Source: Sphingomonas sp. PAMC26645
GTDB lineage: Bacteria > Pseudomonadota > Alphaproteobacteria > Sphingomonadales > Sphingomonadaceae
Direction of reading: 5' to 3'
NCBI RefSeq assembly: GCF_004795835.1
Contig: NZ_CP039249.1
Location: forward strand, 3,881,001-3,945,000
DNA: 64,000 nt
This document shows, piece by piece, positions 22,638 to 32,143 of this stretch (the stretch's first letter is position 1; every line of letters starts with the position of its first letter). Made by a program: the position numbers and the translations under genes. The notes beneath the pieces are model-generated. The model did no database searches. It was not told where the DNA came from and worked only from the letters and a program-made list of their open reading frames with translations.

Positions 22638-22823
22638 TCAAGTCTTGAACGCGAGGCCGATCGTCACCGCGAGTCCGATCAGCGCCAGCATCTGGACGGC
22701 CGGCCAGTCGACCCAGCCCACCGAATCCGGATCGCGCCGACGGCGCCGTCTACGTTCGCCAAGCCCCGCCACCACGGCCAGCACGGCGAGACCTCCGCTC
22801 ACACTCCACAGAACCGGGGCCAT
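22638..22823 (-). CDS. Small membrane protein, function unknown
   Basis: A 61-residue protein with two hydrophobic helices (VLWSVSGGLAVLAVVAGL and VQMLALIGLAVTIGLAF) separated by a seven-arginine loop that would face the cytoplasm. It starts 3 bp after the phaR stop on the same strand, so it is almost certainly co-transcribed with phaR. No family recognised. The spacing and membrane pattern argue that it is real. Confidence 0.65.
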   Translation of the reverse strand: MAPVLWSVSGGLAVLAVVAGLGERRRRRRRDPDSVGWVDWPAVQMLALIGLAVTIGLAFKT

Positions 22824-22826
22824 CGT

Positions 22827-23369
22827 TCAGCCGAGCTTCTCGACCTTTTCCTGCAACTTGGCGAGTTCGTTGCGCAGCGCAGCGATCTCATCGTCCTTGC
22901 TGGCGGCGGGTGCAGGCGCAGGTGCGGGCGGCGTCATCGCCTGTGTTGCGGCGTCGAACATCTCGAGGTTGCGCTTGGCGATGTCGGCGAAGGGCGAGTT
23001 CGCGAACGCGCCTTCGACTGCGGACTTGAACTGGTCGTGGTTGCGACGAAAGCTGTCCATCGACGCCTCCAGATACCCTGGCACCATCGTCTGCATCGAA
23101 TCGCCGTACATCGAGATCAACTGGCGCAGGAAGTTCACCGGCATCATCGTCTCGCCGCGGCTCTCCTCCTCCATGATGATCTGCGTCAGGACATTGTGCG
23201 TGATGTCCTCGTCGGTCTTCGCATCGACCACCTTGAAGTCGCGTCCCTCGCGAGTCATCGTCGCGAGATGATCGAGCGTGATGTAGGATGACGACTCGGT
23301 GTTATAGAGCCGCCGGTTGGCGTACTTCTTGATGATGACGATTCCGTCGGCAGCCTTTTGCTTCTTCAT
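22827..23369 (-). CDS. phaR: Polyhydroxyalkanoate synthesis repressor PhaR
   Basis: A 180-residue regulator that binds both DNA and PHA polymer and controls phasin and PHA genes. The N-terminal PHB/PHA accumulation regulator domain is clear (IIKKYANRRLYNTESSSYIT at 13-32, then LTQIIMEEESRG). The C-terminal part ends in a proline/alanine linker and a short coiled coil (DDEIAALRNELAKLQEKVEKL). GGGGGA lies just upstream of the ATG. It is divergent from a PHA-synthase-like gene with only 14 bp between start codons. Confidence 0.96.
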   Translation of the reverse strand: MKKQKAADGIVIIKKYANRRLYNTESSSYITLDHLATMTREGRDFKVVDAKTDEDITHNVLTQIIMEEESRGETMMPVNFLRQLISMYGDSMQTMVPGYLEASMDSFRRNHDQFKSAVEGAFANSPFADIAKRNLEMFDAATQAMTPPAPAPAPAASKDDEIAALRNELAKLQEKVEKLG

Positions 23370-23383
23370 GGATCCCCCGTCTT

Positions 23384-24442
23384 ATGTTTGAAACGGAGGC
23401 TACAGTCTTTGATGACGCACCGCAACAAGGTCCGAGGCCCTTACCCTTGTTCCTTTCCGTGCTGCGCAACGAGACTGCAGCATCGCCCGAACGGATGGCC
23501 CGCGCGCTAGCGGGATTGCGCGCTTATCAGAGCGCACCGCGAGAGGAACGCCCCGTTTCGCGGCCTGCGATCCACCGCGCGGGCCGGGTCGCGCTGCGCG
23601 ACTATGGCGGCGAAGGGCGTCCCGTCGTGTTCGTCCCATCGTTGATAAACCCGCCCGACATCCTCGATCACTCGCCCGAGTCTTCGCTGGTGCAATGGAT
23701 CGCTAAGCAAGGATTCCACGTTTGGCTGGTCGACTGGGGATCACCCGGCGACGCGGACCGCGACCTCGATCTGGCGGCGCATGTCGAGCGGTTGCTCGTC
23801 CCGCTGCTCCAGGCACTGCCCGAGCCGCCGGTACTGGTCGGCTATTGCCTCGGCGGCACGCTCGCGCTGGGCGCCGCTGCGATCACGCCCACCGCCGGTG
23901 TCGCGACGATCGCCGCCCCCTGGCACTTCGCGGGTTATGGCGAGGGCCGCCCCACGCTCGCCGCGACCTGGGCTGCGGTCCAGCCCGCCGCCGCGATGCT
24001 CGGCCTGCTCCCGATGGAAGTGCTCCAGGCCGGCTTTTGGCAACTCGACCCTGCGCGCACGATCGCCAAATACGAAGCCTTCGCCGACCTCCCCCCCGAC
24101 AGCGACGCGGCCCGCGCGTTCGTCCGGCTCGAGGACTGGGCCAACGCAGGCGCCCCCCTTCCCTACGCCGCCGCCGCCTCGCTGTTCGAGGACTGCATCG
24201 CCAACGACCTCCCCGGCAAAGGCCGCTGGGACATCGCCGGTACCCCGGTCGATCCGGCCGCGCTAGCCTGCCCCACGGTCGAGTTCGTTTCACTCAGCGA
24301 CCACATCGTCCCCGCCGCCACCGCGATCGGCCTCGCCGACCGCCGCGACCTCGGCGCAGGCCATGTCGGCATGATCGTCGGCCGTTCCGCTCGCTCGCGC
24401 CTGTGGGAACCGCTCGCCAACTGGATCGCCGCGCTCGGCTGA
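23384..24442 (+). CDS. PHA-synthase-like alpha/beta hydrolase
   Basis: A 352-residue alpha/beta hydrolase. The nucleophile motif GYCLGG (C155) uses cysteine as in PHA synthases, and the following D306 (SLSDHIVP) and H327 (GAGHVGM) complete a triad. FHVWLVDWGSPG (111-122) matches the conserved synthase tryptophan region. Length is near that of class III PhaC, but no PhaE partner is present and the N-terminus is short, so true polymerase activity is uncertain. It is divergent from phaR. Start ATG 23384 is the only in-frame candidate near the conserved region apart from a GTG at residue 26. Confidence 0.8.
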   Translation: MFETEATVFDDAPQQGPRPLPLFLSVLRNETAASPERMARALAGLRAYQSAPREERPVSRPAIHRAGRVALRDYGGEGRPVVFVPSLINPPDILDHSPESSLVQWIAKQGFHVWLVDWGSPGDADRDLDLAAHVERLLVPLLQALPEPPVLVGYCLGGTLALGAAAITPTAGVATIAAPWHFAGYGEGRPTLAATWAAVQPAAAMLGLLPMEVLQAGFWQLDPARTIAKYEAFADLPPDSDAARAFVRLEDWANAGAPLPYAAAASLFEDCIANDLPGKGRWDIAGTPVDPAALACPTVEFVSLSDHIVPAATAIGLADRRDLGAGHVGMIVGRSARSRLWEPLANWIAALG

Positions 24443-24475
24443 CCTACATGGGGTCCAACCATAGAGGATCCCGAC

Positions 24476-25663
24476 ATGACCGACCTGAACCCCCACGACG
24501 TCGTCATCACCGCCGCCAAGCGCACCCCCGTCGGCAGCTTCCTCGGCGCGTTCGCGAGCGTACCTGCGCACGAACTCGGTCGCATCGCGATCGAAGCCGC
24601 GCTCGAACAGGCGGGCGTGGCCGGCGAAGACGTCTCCGAAGTGATCCTCGGCCAAGTCCTCACCGCAGCCCAGGGCCAGAACCCCGCCCGCCAGGCCTCG
24701 ATGGCCGCAGGTGTTCCCAAGGAGATCCCCGCCTGGGGCGTCAACCAGGTCTGCGGCTCGGGCCTCCGCGCGGTCGCACTCGCGGCACAGGCGATCCAGA
24801 CCGGCGACGCGACCATCGTCGTCGCGGGTGGCCAGGAATCAATGTCGCTTTCCGCTCATGCGCAGTCGATCCGTGGCGGCCAGAAGATGGGCAATCTCAG
24901 CCTCGTCGACACGATGGTCAGCGACGGCCTGACCGACGTCTTCAACGGGTATCACATGGGTATCACCGCCGAGAATCTAGCCGAGCAATACCAGATCACG
25001 CGCGGCGAACAGGACGCCTTCTCGGTCGCCTCGCAGAACAAGGCCGAGGCCGCACGCGGTTCGGGCCGCTTCAAAGACGAGATCGCGCCCGTCACGATCA
25101 AGGGCCGCAAGGGCGACACCATCGTCGCCGACGACGAATATATCCGCGCCGGCGCGACGATCGAGAGCGTCTCGGGCGTGAAGCCCGCGTTCAAGAAGGA
25201 CGGCACGGTAACGGCGGCTAACGCCAGCGGCCTCAACGACGGCGCCGCCGCGCTCGTCATGATGCGTCGCGACGAAGCCGAACGCCGTGGCTCGACGATC
25301 CTCGCGACGATCAAGAGCTGGGCGTCGGCCGGTGTGGACCCCTCGATCATGGGCATCGGTCCCGTCCCCGCCACAAGGCGCGCATTGAAGAAAGCCGGCT
25401 GGACGCTCGCCGACCTCGACCTGATCGAAGCCAACGAAGCCTTTGCCGCCCAGGCGCTGTCGGTCGGCAAGGAACTCGGCTGGGACGCATCGAAGGTCAA
25501 CGTCAACGGCGGCGCGATCGCGATCGGCCACCCGATCGGCGCCAGTGGCGCGCGCGTCCTGACGACGCTGATCTATGAGATGCAAAAGCGCGACGCCAAG
25601 CGCGGACTGGCGACTCTCTGCATCGGCGGCGGCATGGGAATTGCCATGTGCCTGGAAAGGTAG
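24476..25663 (+). CDS. Acetyl-CoA C-acetyltransferase (thiolase)
   Basis: A 395-residue biosynthetic-type thiolase condensing two acetyl-CoA to acetoacetyl-CoA, the first step toward poly-3-hydroxybutyrate. Catalytic residues visible are C93 (NQVCGSGLR), H352 ([11 protein letters not shown]) and C382 (LCIGGGMG). Full length for PhaA/AtoB. The ATG has AGAGGA upstream. It lies 33 bp after the synthase-like gene on the same strand, which supports a PHA role, although a phaB reductase is not adjacent. Confidence 0.95.
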   Translation: MTDLNPHDVVITAAKRTPVGSFLGAFASVPAHELGRIAIEAALEQAGVAGEDVSEVILGQVLTAAQGQNPARQASMAAGVPKEIPAWGVNQVCGSGLRAVALAAQAIQTGDATIVVAGGQESMSLSAHAQSIRGGQKMGNLSLVDTMVSDGLTDVFNGYHMGITAENLAEQYQITRGEQDAFSVASQNKAEAARGSGRFKDEIAPVTIKGRKGDTIVADDEYIRAGATIESVSGVKPAFKKDGTVTAANASGLNDGAAALVMMRRDEAERRGSTILATIKSWASAGVDPSIMGIGPVPATRRALKKAGWTLADLDLIEANEAFAAQALSVGKELGWDASKVNVNGGAIAIGHPIGASGARVLTTLIYEMQKRDAKRGLATLCIGGGMGIAMCLER

Positions 25664-25814
25664 GAAAACTGACCTTATGTTGCGGATATGTTACAGAATT
25701 ATATTAAAGTGACAGAAAATTTAATAAGTTGCCATTAATCATTGCGTGTCCGCCAGGTTTGGCGGCACCGTGGTTCCGTTCAGCGTCATAAAGACCTGTA
25801 AACGGGGGTTATTA
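25664..25814 (+). promoter_or_regulatory. AT-rich leader/promoter region of the large TonB receptor
   Basis: About 70 bp at 25675-25745 are markedly AT-rich (for example ACAGAATTATATTAAAGTG) in an otherwise strongly GC-rich window. No confident -35/-10 pair could be assigned. The Shine-Dalgarno-like GGGGGTT lies at 25804-25810, just before ATG 25815. Confidence 0.45.
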
Positions 25815-28800
25815 ATGGTGATTTCTCGCTTAGCGAGCGCAACAGCGCTTGCCGGTACCTTGTTTTTTCTGCCCGGCTTAGCGACCGCGCAAACGCAGAC
25901 GAACGGCGTCGGAACACCCTATGGTCCGGTACAACCCGGCGCCGCGACAACGCCGCCGCCGTCTGCGGCCGGTCAGCGAGAATCGTCCGATGCAACGGAC
26001 CAGACCGCGGCTGCCGATGACGAAATCACGGTCACCGGCTCGCGTATCCGCGTCAGCCGGAATATCGATGCAGCGGTACCCGTTACGACGATCACGGCAG
26101 CACAGTTGCTGGGCACGCGTGGCGATGTTTCGCTCGGCGACGCGCTCAACCAGTTGCCGCAGCTTCGCTCAACGTTTAGCCAAGCAAACTCGACGGGCAG
26201 CATTGGCACCGCGGGCCTCAATCTCCTCGATCTGCGCGGGTTGGGTACCGCGCGTACGCTGACCCTGGTCAATGGACGCCGCATCGTGACCGCCGTGCCC
26301 GGCAGCTATACGCCTGACGTCAACACGATCCCCTACGACCTGGTGGAGTCGGTCGACCTCGTCACCGGTGGCAATTCCGCGATCTACGGATCCGACGCGA
26401 TCGCAGGCGTCGTCAACTTCCGCCTGCGCAAGGATTACGAAGGCCTGAAACTTCGCGGCCAGGGTGGCGTAACGTCTTATGGCGACCGCGGTACCTATCT
26501 GCTCAGCGCCGTTGCCGGCCACAACTTCTTCGACGGGAAGATCAATCTTACCGCTTCCGGCGAGTATTCGCGGGCAAACTCGGTCTTCTACAAGGATCGC
26601 GACTATCTTGGCGCGTTGAGCGGGACGCCGGCCTTCATCACGTCGCAGAGCACGTCTGCCCCCAATCGCAATTTCGACGGCGTACCGAATACGGCGTTCG
26701 TTCCCCGTGGCAGCGTATTCAGCAATCGTTCGACCGGTGGCAGTGTCATCACGTCGTGCCCCGCCACGCCGACCGCGGCAAACCTGACCCAGCGAACCAA
26801 CGTCTGCACGGGACAAGTGTCGCCGACCGGTAGCCCGATTGCCTATACCTATGTCTTCCAGCCCGATGGCTCGCTGGCACGCGACAGCAACATCACCGAC
26901 CTTCGCTCGATCGGTGGCGGTGTTCTGGGCGGTCTGGGCGCCACGGGTGTCGAGGATGCCATGCTGCTGCCGAAGAACGAACGGTATGTCGCCAACATCA
27001 ATTTGAGCGGCAACTTCTCGCCAGCCTTCAAGCCATTCATCGAGGCAACGTACGTCAAGGTGGATGTCGAGCAGCAGTCAACCCAGCCGACCTTCACCGG
27101 CGGGACGCTGTCGTCGACGTTCAGCGTCAACAACCCGTTCCTGTCCGCCGCGAACCGTGCAACGCTGAGCTCGATCCTGGCACCGGGCGCGACGAGCTTC
27201 ACGCTGAACCGCTTCAACAACGACTTCGGCACGCGTTCGGAATTTCACAACCGCGAGACCTATCGTGGCGTGATCGGCGTCGAGGGCGACATCAGCAAGA
27301 CCGGTAACCTTCACTACGAAGTCGCCGGAAACTATGGTCGCACCGAAAACCGATATCGGACGGGCGGTAACGTCCTGCTCGCCAATTACGGGCGCGCCAT
27401 CAATGCCGTCGTCGCGCCGGCCAACTATGCCGGCAGCAACTTCGTGCAGAACGCAGCGGGCCAACGCGTCGTCTGCAGCGTCAACGCCGACGCCAACGCG
27501 GCGAACGACGATGCCAACTGCGTTCCGCTGAACCTGTTCGGTGCGAACCGCTACGACAGCCGCGCGCTCGGTTACACGCTCTACACGTCGACCCGCGATC
27601 AGTGGGCCGAGGAAATCGACGTGACGGCTTCGCTGTCCGGCGACTCGTCCGGTTTGTTCAGCCTGCCTGGCGGCCCCGTCGGCTTCGCCTTCGGTGGCGA
27701 ATATCGCCGCGAGGACGCGTTCTCGGGACAGGATCCGGTTACGGCATCGGGCGCGACCTTCCTCAACCCCGCCTCGACGTTCGATCCCCCATCGGTCAAC
27801 ATCAAGGAACTGTTCGGCGAGCTGCGCGTGCCGTTGCTCGCGAACATTCCGTTCATCCACGAACTGACGATCGAGGGCGCCGGACGCGTTTCCGACTATG
27901 GCGGCAACACCGGTTCGGTCGTTGCATGGAACGCGGGCGGTATCTGGGCACCATTCCGCGACCTGCGCTTCCGTGGCACGTTGGCGCGGTCGGTCCGGGC
28001 GCCAAATCTGTCCAACCTGTACGCGACCGCGGCGACGACCTTCGTGAACGGCCTGACTGACCCCTGCGATCAGCCCGGCGGCACCAACTCCGGCAATAAC
28101 ATCACCGCCAATCCCAACCGCGCCGCAAACTGCGCAGCGGCCGGAATCCCGACGACGATTACGTTCGCCGACCCACAGTCCGGCGCGCAACTGGTTCGTC
28201 CCTGGACGAACCAGTCGGCATCGGGTGTCGCTGGCGTCAATCAGGGCAATCTCGGCCTGACCCCTGAAATCGGCTACAGCTTTACGGTTGGCACGATTTA
28301 CACCCCGCATCAGGTTCCTGGTCTGAGCCTCAAGGTCGAATATTATAACATCCGGGTGAAGAACGTTATCTCCGGCCTGACCGGACAGGCGATCATCAAC
28401 CGCTGCTATGACGATACGAACGGCATCGACAATACGTTCTGCGCTGCCGTCTTCCGTCGCGCGACGGGGGATCCCACGACCAACCTGACCTTCAACGGCC
28501 AGACCACGCGGACGATCGACCAGGCGCAGTTCACCTTCCCGACTGCGGGCACCGGCATCGGCTTCATCAACCAGCCGTTCAACTTCGCGCAGCTCAAAAC
28601 GCGGGGTATAGATTTCGACGCCAGCTATGCGCGGGACTTCAGCGAAAAGTGGGGGGTGAACGTCCGGTTCCAGGTCAGCTATGTCATGGATCGGCTGAAC
28701 TATGCTTACATCACCGAACCGAACCGGTACGATCGTCTGGACAGCACGCTGGGTGATCCGCGTTGGCAGGGTGCCTTCAATGCTGCGGTTCATTCGGGAC

Positions 28801-29111
28801 CGATCGAACTGTCCTACAATGCGCGGTATGTCGGGAAGCAGATCGTTTCAGGTCTGGTGTACGAAACCTTCTTCGCATCGCAGGGGCGCCCTGCGCTCAA
28901 TCCCGATGCGCGTCCGTTCGTGTATTATGATCCGATCGTCTATCACAATGCACGCATCAACGTTCGGGCGAACGACAAGTACCGCTTCTTCTTTGGCGTC
29001 GACAATCTCACCAACGAGTTGCCGCCGTACGAATTGACGGGGACTGGCAGCGATGCAATCTATCCGAACACGGGTCGATTCTTCTATGCGGGTGCGGAAT
29101 TCAAGTTCTGA
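25815..29111 (+). CDS. TonB-dependent receptor (large)
   Basis: A 1098-residue outer-membrane receptor. A signal peptide (about 1-25, ending ATAQ) leads to a proline-rich stretch. A TonB-box-like DDEITVTGSRI precedes a plug domain (about 80-200, with DLRGLGTARTLTLVNGRR and GGNSAIYGSDAIAGVVNF). A beta-barrel ends in FFYAGAEFKF with a terminal aromatic residue. It exceeds ordinary siderophore receptors and resembles the large sphingomonad/Xanthomonas type used for carbohydrates or peptides. The substrate is unknown; no transporter or hydrolase is linked. ATG 25815 is chosen for the signal peptide. Confidence 0.92.
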   Translation: MVISRLASATALAGTLFFLPGLATAQTQTNGVGTPYGPVQPGAATTPPPSAAGQRESSDATDQTAAADDEITVTGSRIRVSRNIDAAVPVTTITAAQLLGTRGDVSLGDALNQLPQLRSTFSQANSTGSIGTAGLNLLDLRGLGTARTLTLVNGRRIVTAVPGSYTPDVNTIPYDLVESVDLVTGGNSAIYGSDAIAGVVNFRLRKDYEGLKLRGQGGVTSYGDRGTYLLSAVAGHNFFDGKINLTASGEYSRANSVFYKDRDYLGALSGTPAFITSQSTSAPNRNFDGVPNTAFVPRGSVFSNRSTGGSVITSCPATPTAANLTQRTNVCTGQVSPTGSPIAYTYVFQPDGSLARDSNITDLRSIGGGVLGGLGATGVEDAMLLPKNERYVANINLSGNFSPAFKPFIEATYVKVDVEQQSTQPTFTGGTLSSTFSVNNPFLSAANRATLSSILAPGATSFTLNRFNNDFGTRSEFHNRETYRGVIGVEGDISKTGNLHYEVAGNYGRTENRYRTGGNVLLANYGRAINAVVAPANYAGSNFVQNAAGQRVVCSVNADANAANDDANCVPLNLFGANRYDSRALGYTLYTSTRDQWAEEIDVTASLSGDSSGLFSLPGGPVGFAFGGEYRREDAFSGQDPVTASGATFLNPASTFDPPSVNIKELFGELRVPLLANIPFIHELTIEGAGRVSDYGGNTGSVVAWNAGGIWAPFRDLRFRGTLARSVRAPNLSNLYATAATTFVNGLTDPCDQPGGTNSGNNITANPNRAANCAAAGIPTTITFADPQSGAQLVRPWTNQSASGVAGVNQGNLGLTPEIGYSFTVGTIYTPHQVPGLSLKVEYYNIRVKNVISGLTGQAIINRCYDDTNGIDNTFCAAVFRRATGDPTTNLTFNGQTTRTIDQAQFTFPTAGTGIGFINQPFNFAQLKTRGIDFDASYARDFSEKWGVNVRFQVSYVMDRLNYAYITEPNRYDRLDSTLGDPRWQGAFNAAVHSGPIELSYNARYVGKQIVSGLVYETFFASQGRPALNPDARPFVYYDPIVYHNARINVRANDKYRFFFGVDNLTNELPPYELTGTGSDAIYPNTGRFFYAGAEFKF

Positions 29112-29134
29112 ACTTTAGGCTTTGAGATATTCTT

Positions 29135-29164
29135 GGGGCTGCCTGTCAGGCGGCCCCTTTTTTT
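29135..29164 (+). terminator. Rho-independent terminator after the large TonB receptor
   Basis: A 10-bp stem, GGGGCTGCCT / AGGCGGCCCC with one G-U pair, and a GTC loop, followed directly by seven T. It ends 2 bp before the convergent alr stop. Confidence 0.93.
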
Positions 29165-29166
29165 GT

Positions 29167-30201
29167 TCAAGCCCAATGACGATCGAAACGCGCACCGAGA
29201 CCTGTCAACAATTCATACTGCGAGCGCCCCGACTGATCGGCCGCGACGATCAATGCATAATCAAGCCCGATCCAATCACCCTCTTGCAGACCGGGGGTGG
29301 AATCGACGTCGATCGCCAGAAGGTCCATCGACACACGACCCAGCACCGGCAGGTCGATGTCCCCCGTACGGGCAACACCCCGTCCAGAAAATGATCGGCC
29401 ATATCCGTCAGCATAGCCCAGGTTGATTATCGCGACTTGCGTGCGTCGGGGTGCAGTCCAGGTCGCGCTGTAGCCCACGGTCGCACCCGCAGCTACGCTG
29501 CGGACCTGGAGTATCTGCGCTTCGGGCCAGACGACCTGTCGGATCGTATCGCTAAACTCACCTCGCGGGATGCCTCCATAGAGCGCGAGACCAGGCCGGG
29601 TCAGGTCGAACGCATAACTATTGAGCGCAATCCCCGCAGAATTGGCGAGACTCATGCGCTTTGCGGTCGTGGCGCCTGCCAGCCCAGCGAACCGGTCGCG
29701 CTGCACTGCGTTCATCGGTACATCCTCGTCGGCGCAGGCCAGGTGGCTCATCAGCGTTTCGATCTGAAGGCCATCGAGCAGGCCGCTTGCAATATCGTCC
29801 GCCGACACGCCGAGGCGGTTGATGCCGGTGTCGACCATGACGTCGCATGCGCCACCGCCGGCCGCTTTCCAGCGCGCAACTTGGGTCGGGGTGTTGAGGA
29901 CCGGGCGGGCGAAGCCGGCGGCCGCGGCGGGCATGTCCTCTTTGCGAACGCCGTGGAGGACGGAGACGGTCAGGCCCAGCGGCGCGAGTTCGGCTGCTTC
30001 CTGCCAGTTCGAGACGAAGAAGTCGCGGCACCCTGCGTGTGCCAGGCGGCTTGCGACTTCGATCGCGCCGAGGCCGTAGCCGTTCGCCTTTACCGCGGCG
30101 CCGCACGCTGCGGTGTCGCTCATGCGGTCGAGTGTGCGCCAGTTCTGGACGAGAGCGTCGCCGTCTAGGCGCAGGCGGAGGGGGGCAGGAATATCGATCA
30201 C
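29167..30201 (-). CDS. alr: Alanine racemase
   Basis: A 344-residue PLP enzyme interconverting L- and D-alanine for peptidoglycan. The PLP lysine is K38 in AAVKANGYGLG and the second catalytic residue is the tyrosine in TVGYSATW near 253. VDTGINRLGV and the C-terminal GRVSMDLLAIDV also match the family. The frame extends 43 codons upstream into non-conserved sequence; GTG at 30201 gives the normal N-terminus (PAPLRLRLDGDALVQNW). It lies downstream of the btu operon on the same strand with a 40 bp gap. Confidence 0.92.
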   Translation of the reverse strand: MIDIPAPLRLRLDGDALVQNWRTLDRMSDTAACGAAVKANGYGLGAIEVASRLAHAGCRDFFVSNWQEAAELAPLGLTVSVLHGVRKEDMPAAAAGFARPVLNTPTQVARWKAAGGGACDVMVDTGINRLGVSADDIASGLLDGLQIETLMSHLACADEDVPMNAVQRDRFAGLAGATTAKRMSLANSAGIALNSYAFDLTRPGLALYGGIPRGEFSDTIRQVVWPEAQILQVRSVAAGATVGYSATWTAPRRTQVAIINLGYADGYGRSFSGRGVARTGDIDLPVLGRVSMDLLAIDVDSTPGLQEGDWIGLDYALIVAADQSGRSQYELLTGLGARFDRHWA

Positions 30202-30241
30202 CCGGCGCGGGATAGTGCCGCGGGCGCGGCGCGTCGACCGT

Positions 30242-31021
30242 CTATGCCGCCTTGATGCGTCCGACGGGCACGAGCAGGCGACGGTCACCGTCTTCGAGCG
30301 GCGCCACGCGGACGCCGAACACGCGCGCAAGCGTTTCCGCGTTCATCACCTGAGCCACAGGACCGAACGCGACGACCCGACCATCGGCGAGCAGCAGCGC
30401 ATCGTCGGCTGCGCGCTGTGCCTGGACGAGGTCGTGGAGGACGATCGCCACCCCTGCCCCGCCGAGCGCATAGCCACGCAGGCGATCGAGCAGGTCGATC
30501 TGATGCGATGGGTCCAGGCTCGCGAGCGGTTCGTCGGCGAGCAGCCAACGTGGCTCGCCCGCCAGCACGCGGGCCAGCAGCACACGCGCCCGTTCGCCGC
30601 CGGAGAGTTCGCCGACCGGGCGATCCGCGAGATGTTCGGTTTCGGTATCGTGCATCGCGCGGTCGACGGCGGCATGATCTTCGAGCGATGGAGCAGCATG
30701 CGCGCCGAGGTGCGGCAGGCGGCCGAGCGCTACGACGTCGCGCGCGACGATGTTCCAGTGAACCGTTGCGTCCTGCGGGAGATAGCCGATCGCGCGAGCT
30801 CGAGCGCGCGGGTCCATATGCGCGACGTCCTGCGCGTCGAGCCGGACGCTGCCGGTGCTGCGGTCGACGAGCGCCGCGGCGGCCTTGACCAGCGTGCTCT
30901 TCCCGGCGCCGTTGGGGCCGAGTATCGCGGTGACGCGGCCGGGACGCAGGTGCGCGGACACGTCGCTGAGGACGATGCGCTTGCCGAGCTTCACGCCCAG
31001 CGCGTCGATAATCAGATCCAT
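30242..31021 (-). CDS. btuD: Vitamin B12 ABC transporter ATP-binding protein
   Basis: A 259-residue ABC ATPase of the iron-siderophore/B12/heme class. Walker A GPNGAGKS (35-42), signature LSGGE (139-143), Walker B LLADEP (160-165) and switch H196 are all intact. It overlaps the permease gene by 10 bp. Its position at the end of an operon headed by a cobalamin riboswitch and a BtuB-type receptor argues for cobalamin rather than heme or siderophore. Confidence 0.9.
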   Translation of the reverse strand: MDLIIDALGVKLGKRIVLSDVSAHLRPGRVTAILGPNGAGKSTLVKAAAALVDRSTGSVRLDAQDVAHMDPRARARAIGYLPQDATVHWNIVARDVVALGRLPHLGAHAAPSLEDHAAVDRAMHDTETEHLADRPVGELSGGERARVLLARVLAGEPRWLLADEPLASLDPSHQIDLLDRLRGYALGGAGVAIVLHDLVQAQRAADDALLLADGRVVAFGPVAQVMNAETLARVFGVRVAPLEDGDRRLLVPVGRIKAA

Positions 31022-31980
31022 GCGCGACCTCGTTCCCTGACCAGCAACCCGAGGAAAAACGGCGCGCCGATCATTGCCATCGCGACGCCGAGCCGGATTT
31101 CGCCCGCGCCGGGCGCGAGGCGGACGAGGCTATCGGCAGCGAGCACGAGCGCCGCTCCGCCGAGCGCGGAGGGGAGTAGCAAGGCGCTCGGGCGGTGGCC
31201 GAAGATCGGTCGCAGCAGATGTGGTACGACGAGCCCGACGAAGCCGATCACGCCCGTCACTGCGACGCCCGCGCCGACGACTAGGCCGGTTCCGAGCACG
31301 ACCAGCAACCGTACCCGGCCCATGCGTATCCCGAGCGACCGCGCCGCCGCCTCGCCCAGCGCCAGCGCATCAAGCGGCCGACCGGTGAGCATCAGCAGCA
31401 CCGCACCGACCGCCATCGGCGGCAGCGCGAGCGTCACGTCGTCCCAGCCGCGGTCGGTCAGCGCGCCCATGATCCAGTCGATCACCTCGGCGACCGCATA
31501 GGGGTTCGGCGCGATCGAGATCAGGAACGCGGTCAGCGCACCGGCTAGGCTGGCGAGCACGGTGCCGGCGAGAATGAAGGTGATCGCGCTCGGCGATCGC
31601 CACGTCAACGCGGCGAGCAACGCGACCGCGCCGCCTGCGCCCAGCATCGCGGCGACGAAGATCGCGGGGCCGGAGCCGAGCCCGAACACGATCGCCGCAA
31701 CCGCCGCGAGCGCTGCGACAGACGACACGCCGACGACGGCGGGGTCGGCGAGCGGGTTGCGGAGATAGCCTTGCAGCACCGCACCCGACAGACCGAGCGT
31801 TGCGCCGAGCGCGAGGCCCAGCACCGCGCGCGGAAGGCGGAGTTCGAGGATGATCCACCAGCGCGGGTCGCTGGAGAACCAGGCGGAGGCCGGCACCCAG
31901 ACTTTCCCGCAGCCGAGCGACAGGCCGAACAGGAGGATCACGATCAACCCGAGGGCGATGAGTTTGAGTGTGTGCGTCAT
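31012..31980 (-). CDS. btuC: Vitamin B12 ABC transporter permease (FecCD family)
   Basis: A 322-residue inner-membrane permease with about ten hydrophobic segments. Family marks include RLPRAVLGLALGATLGLSGA, GYLRNPLADPAVVGVSS and the C-terminal VVPHLLRPIFGHRP loop that contacts the ATPase. The ATG at 31980 is used; the frame continues upstream only through repeat DNA. The spacer to btuF (163 bp) is mostly repeat family A copy 4. Confidence 0.92.
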   Translation of the reverse strand: MTHTLKLIALGLIVILLFGLSLGCGKVWVPASAWFSSDPRWWIILELRLPRAVLGLALGATLGLSGAVLQGYLRNPLADPAVVGVSSVAALAAVAAIVFGLGSGPAIFVAAMLGAGGAVALLAALTWRSPSAITFILAGTVLASLAGALTAFLISIAPNPYAVAEVIDWIMGALTDRGWDDVTLALPPMAVGAVLLMLTGRPLDALALGEAAARSLGIRMGRVRLLVVLGTGLVVGAGVAVTGVIGFVGLVVPHLLRPIFGHRPSALLLPSALGGAALVLAADSLVRLAPGAGEIRLGVAMAMIGAPFFLGLLVRERGRAWI

Positions 31981-32020
31981 CAGAACGCCTCCTCGCTCAT
32001 ACCGACCACCGCCACCACCG

Positions 32021-32124
32021 CCACCCCGGCGAAGGCCGGGGCCCAATTGGGAGACGGTCGTGACAGCGCGCGGCAATCCGTTACTCCGGCCATTCCAATT
32101 GGGCCCCGACCTTCGCCGGGGTGG
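32021..32124. repeat. Repeat family A, copy 4 (inside the btu operon)
   Basis: 104 bp, inverted relative to copies 1 and 3 judged by the middle sequence. It separates btuF from btuC, so transcript from the riboswitch-controlled promoter must pass through it. Confidence 0.88.
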
Positions 32125-32143
32125 TTTTGGTATGCGTGCAGCA

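Noticed and set aside
23384..24442. Naming the hydrolase phaC outright
   Set aside because: The Cys motif and triad fit, but no PhaE partner is present and the N-terminal region typical of class I/II synthases is missing, so polymerase activity is not certain.
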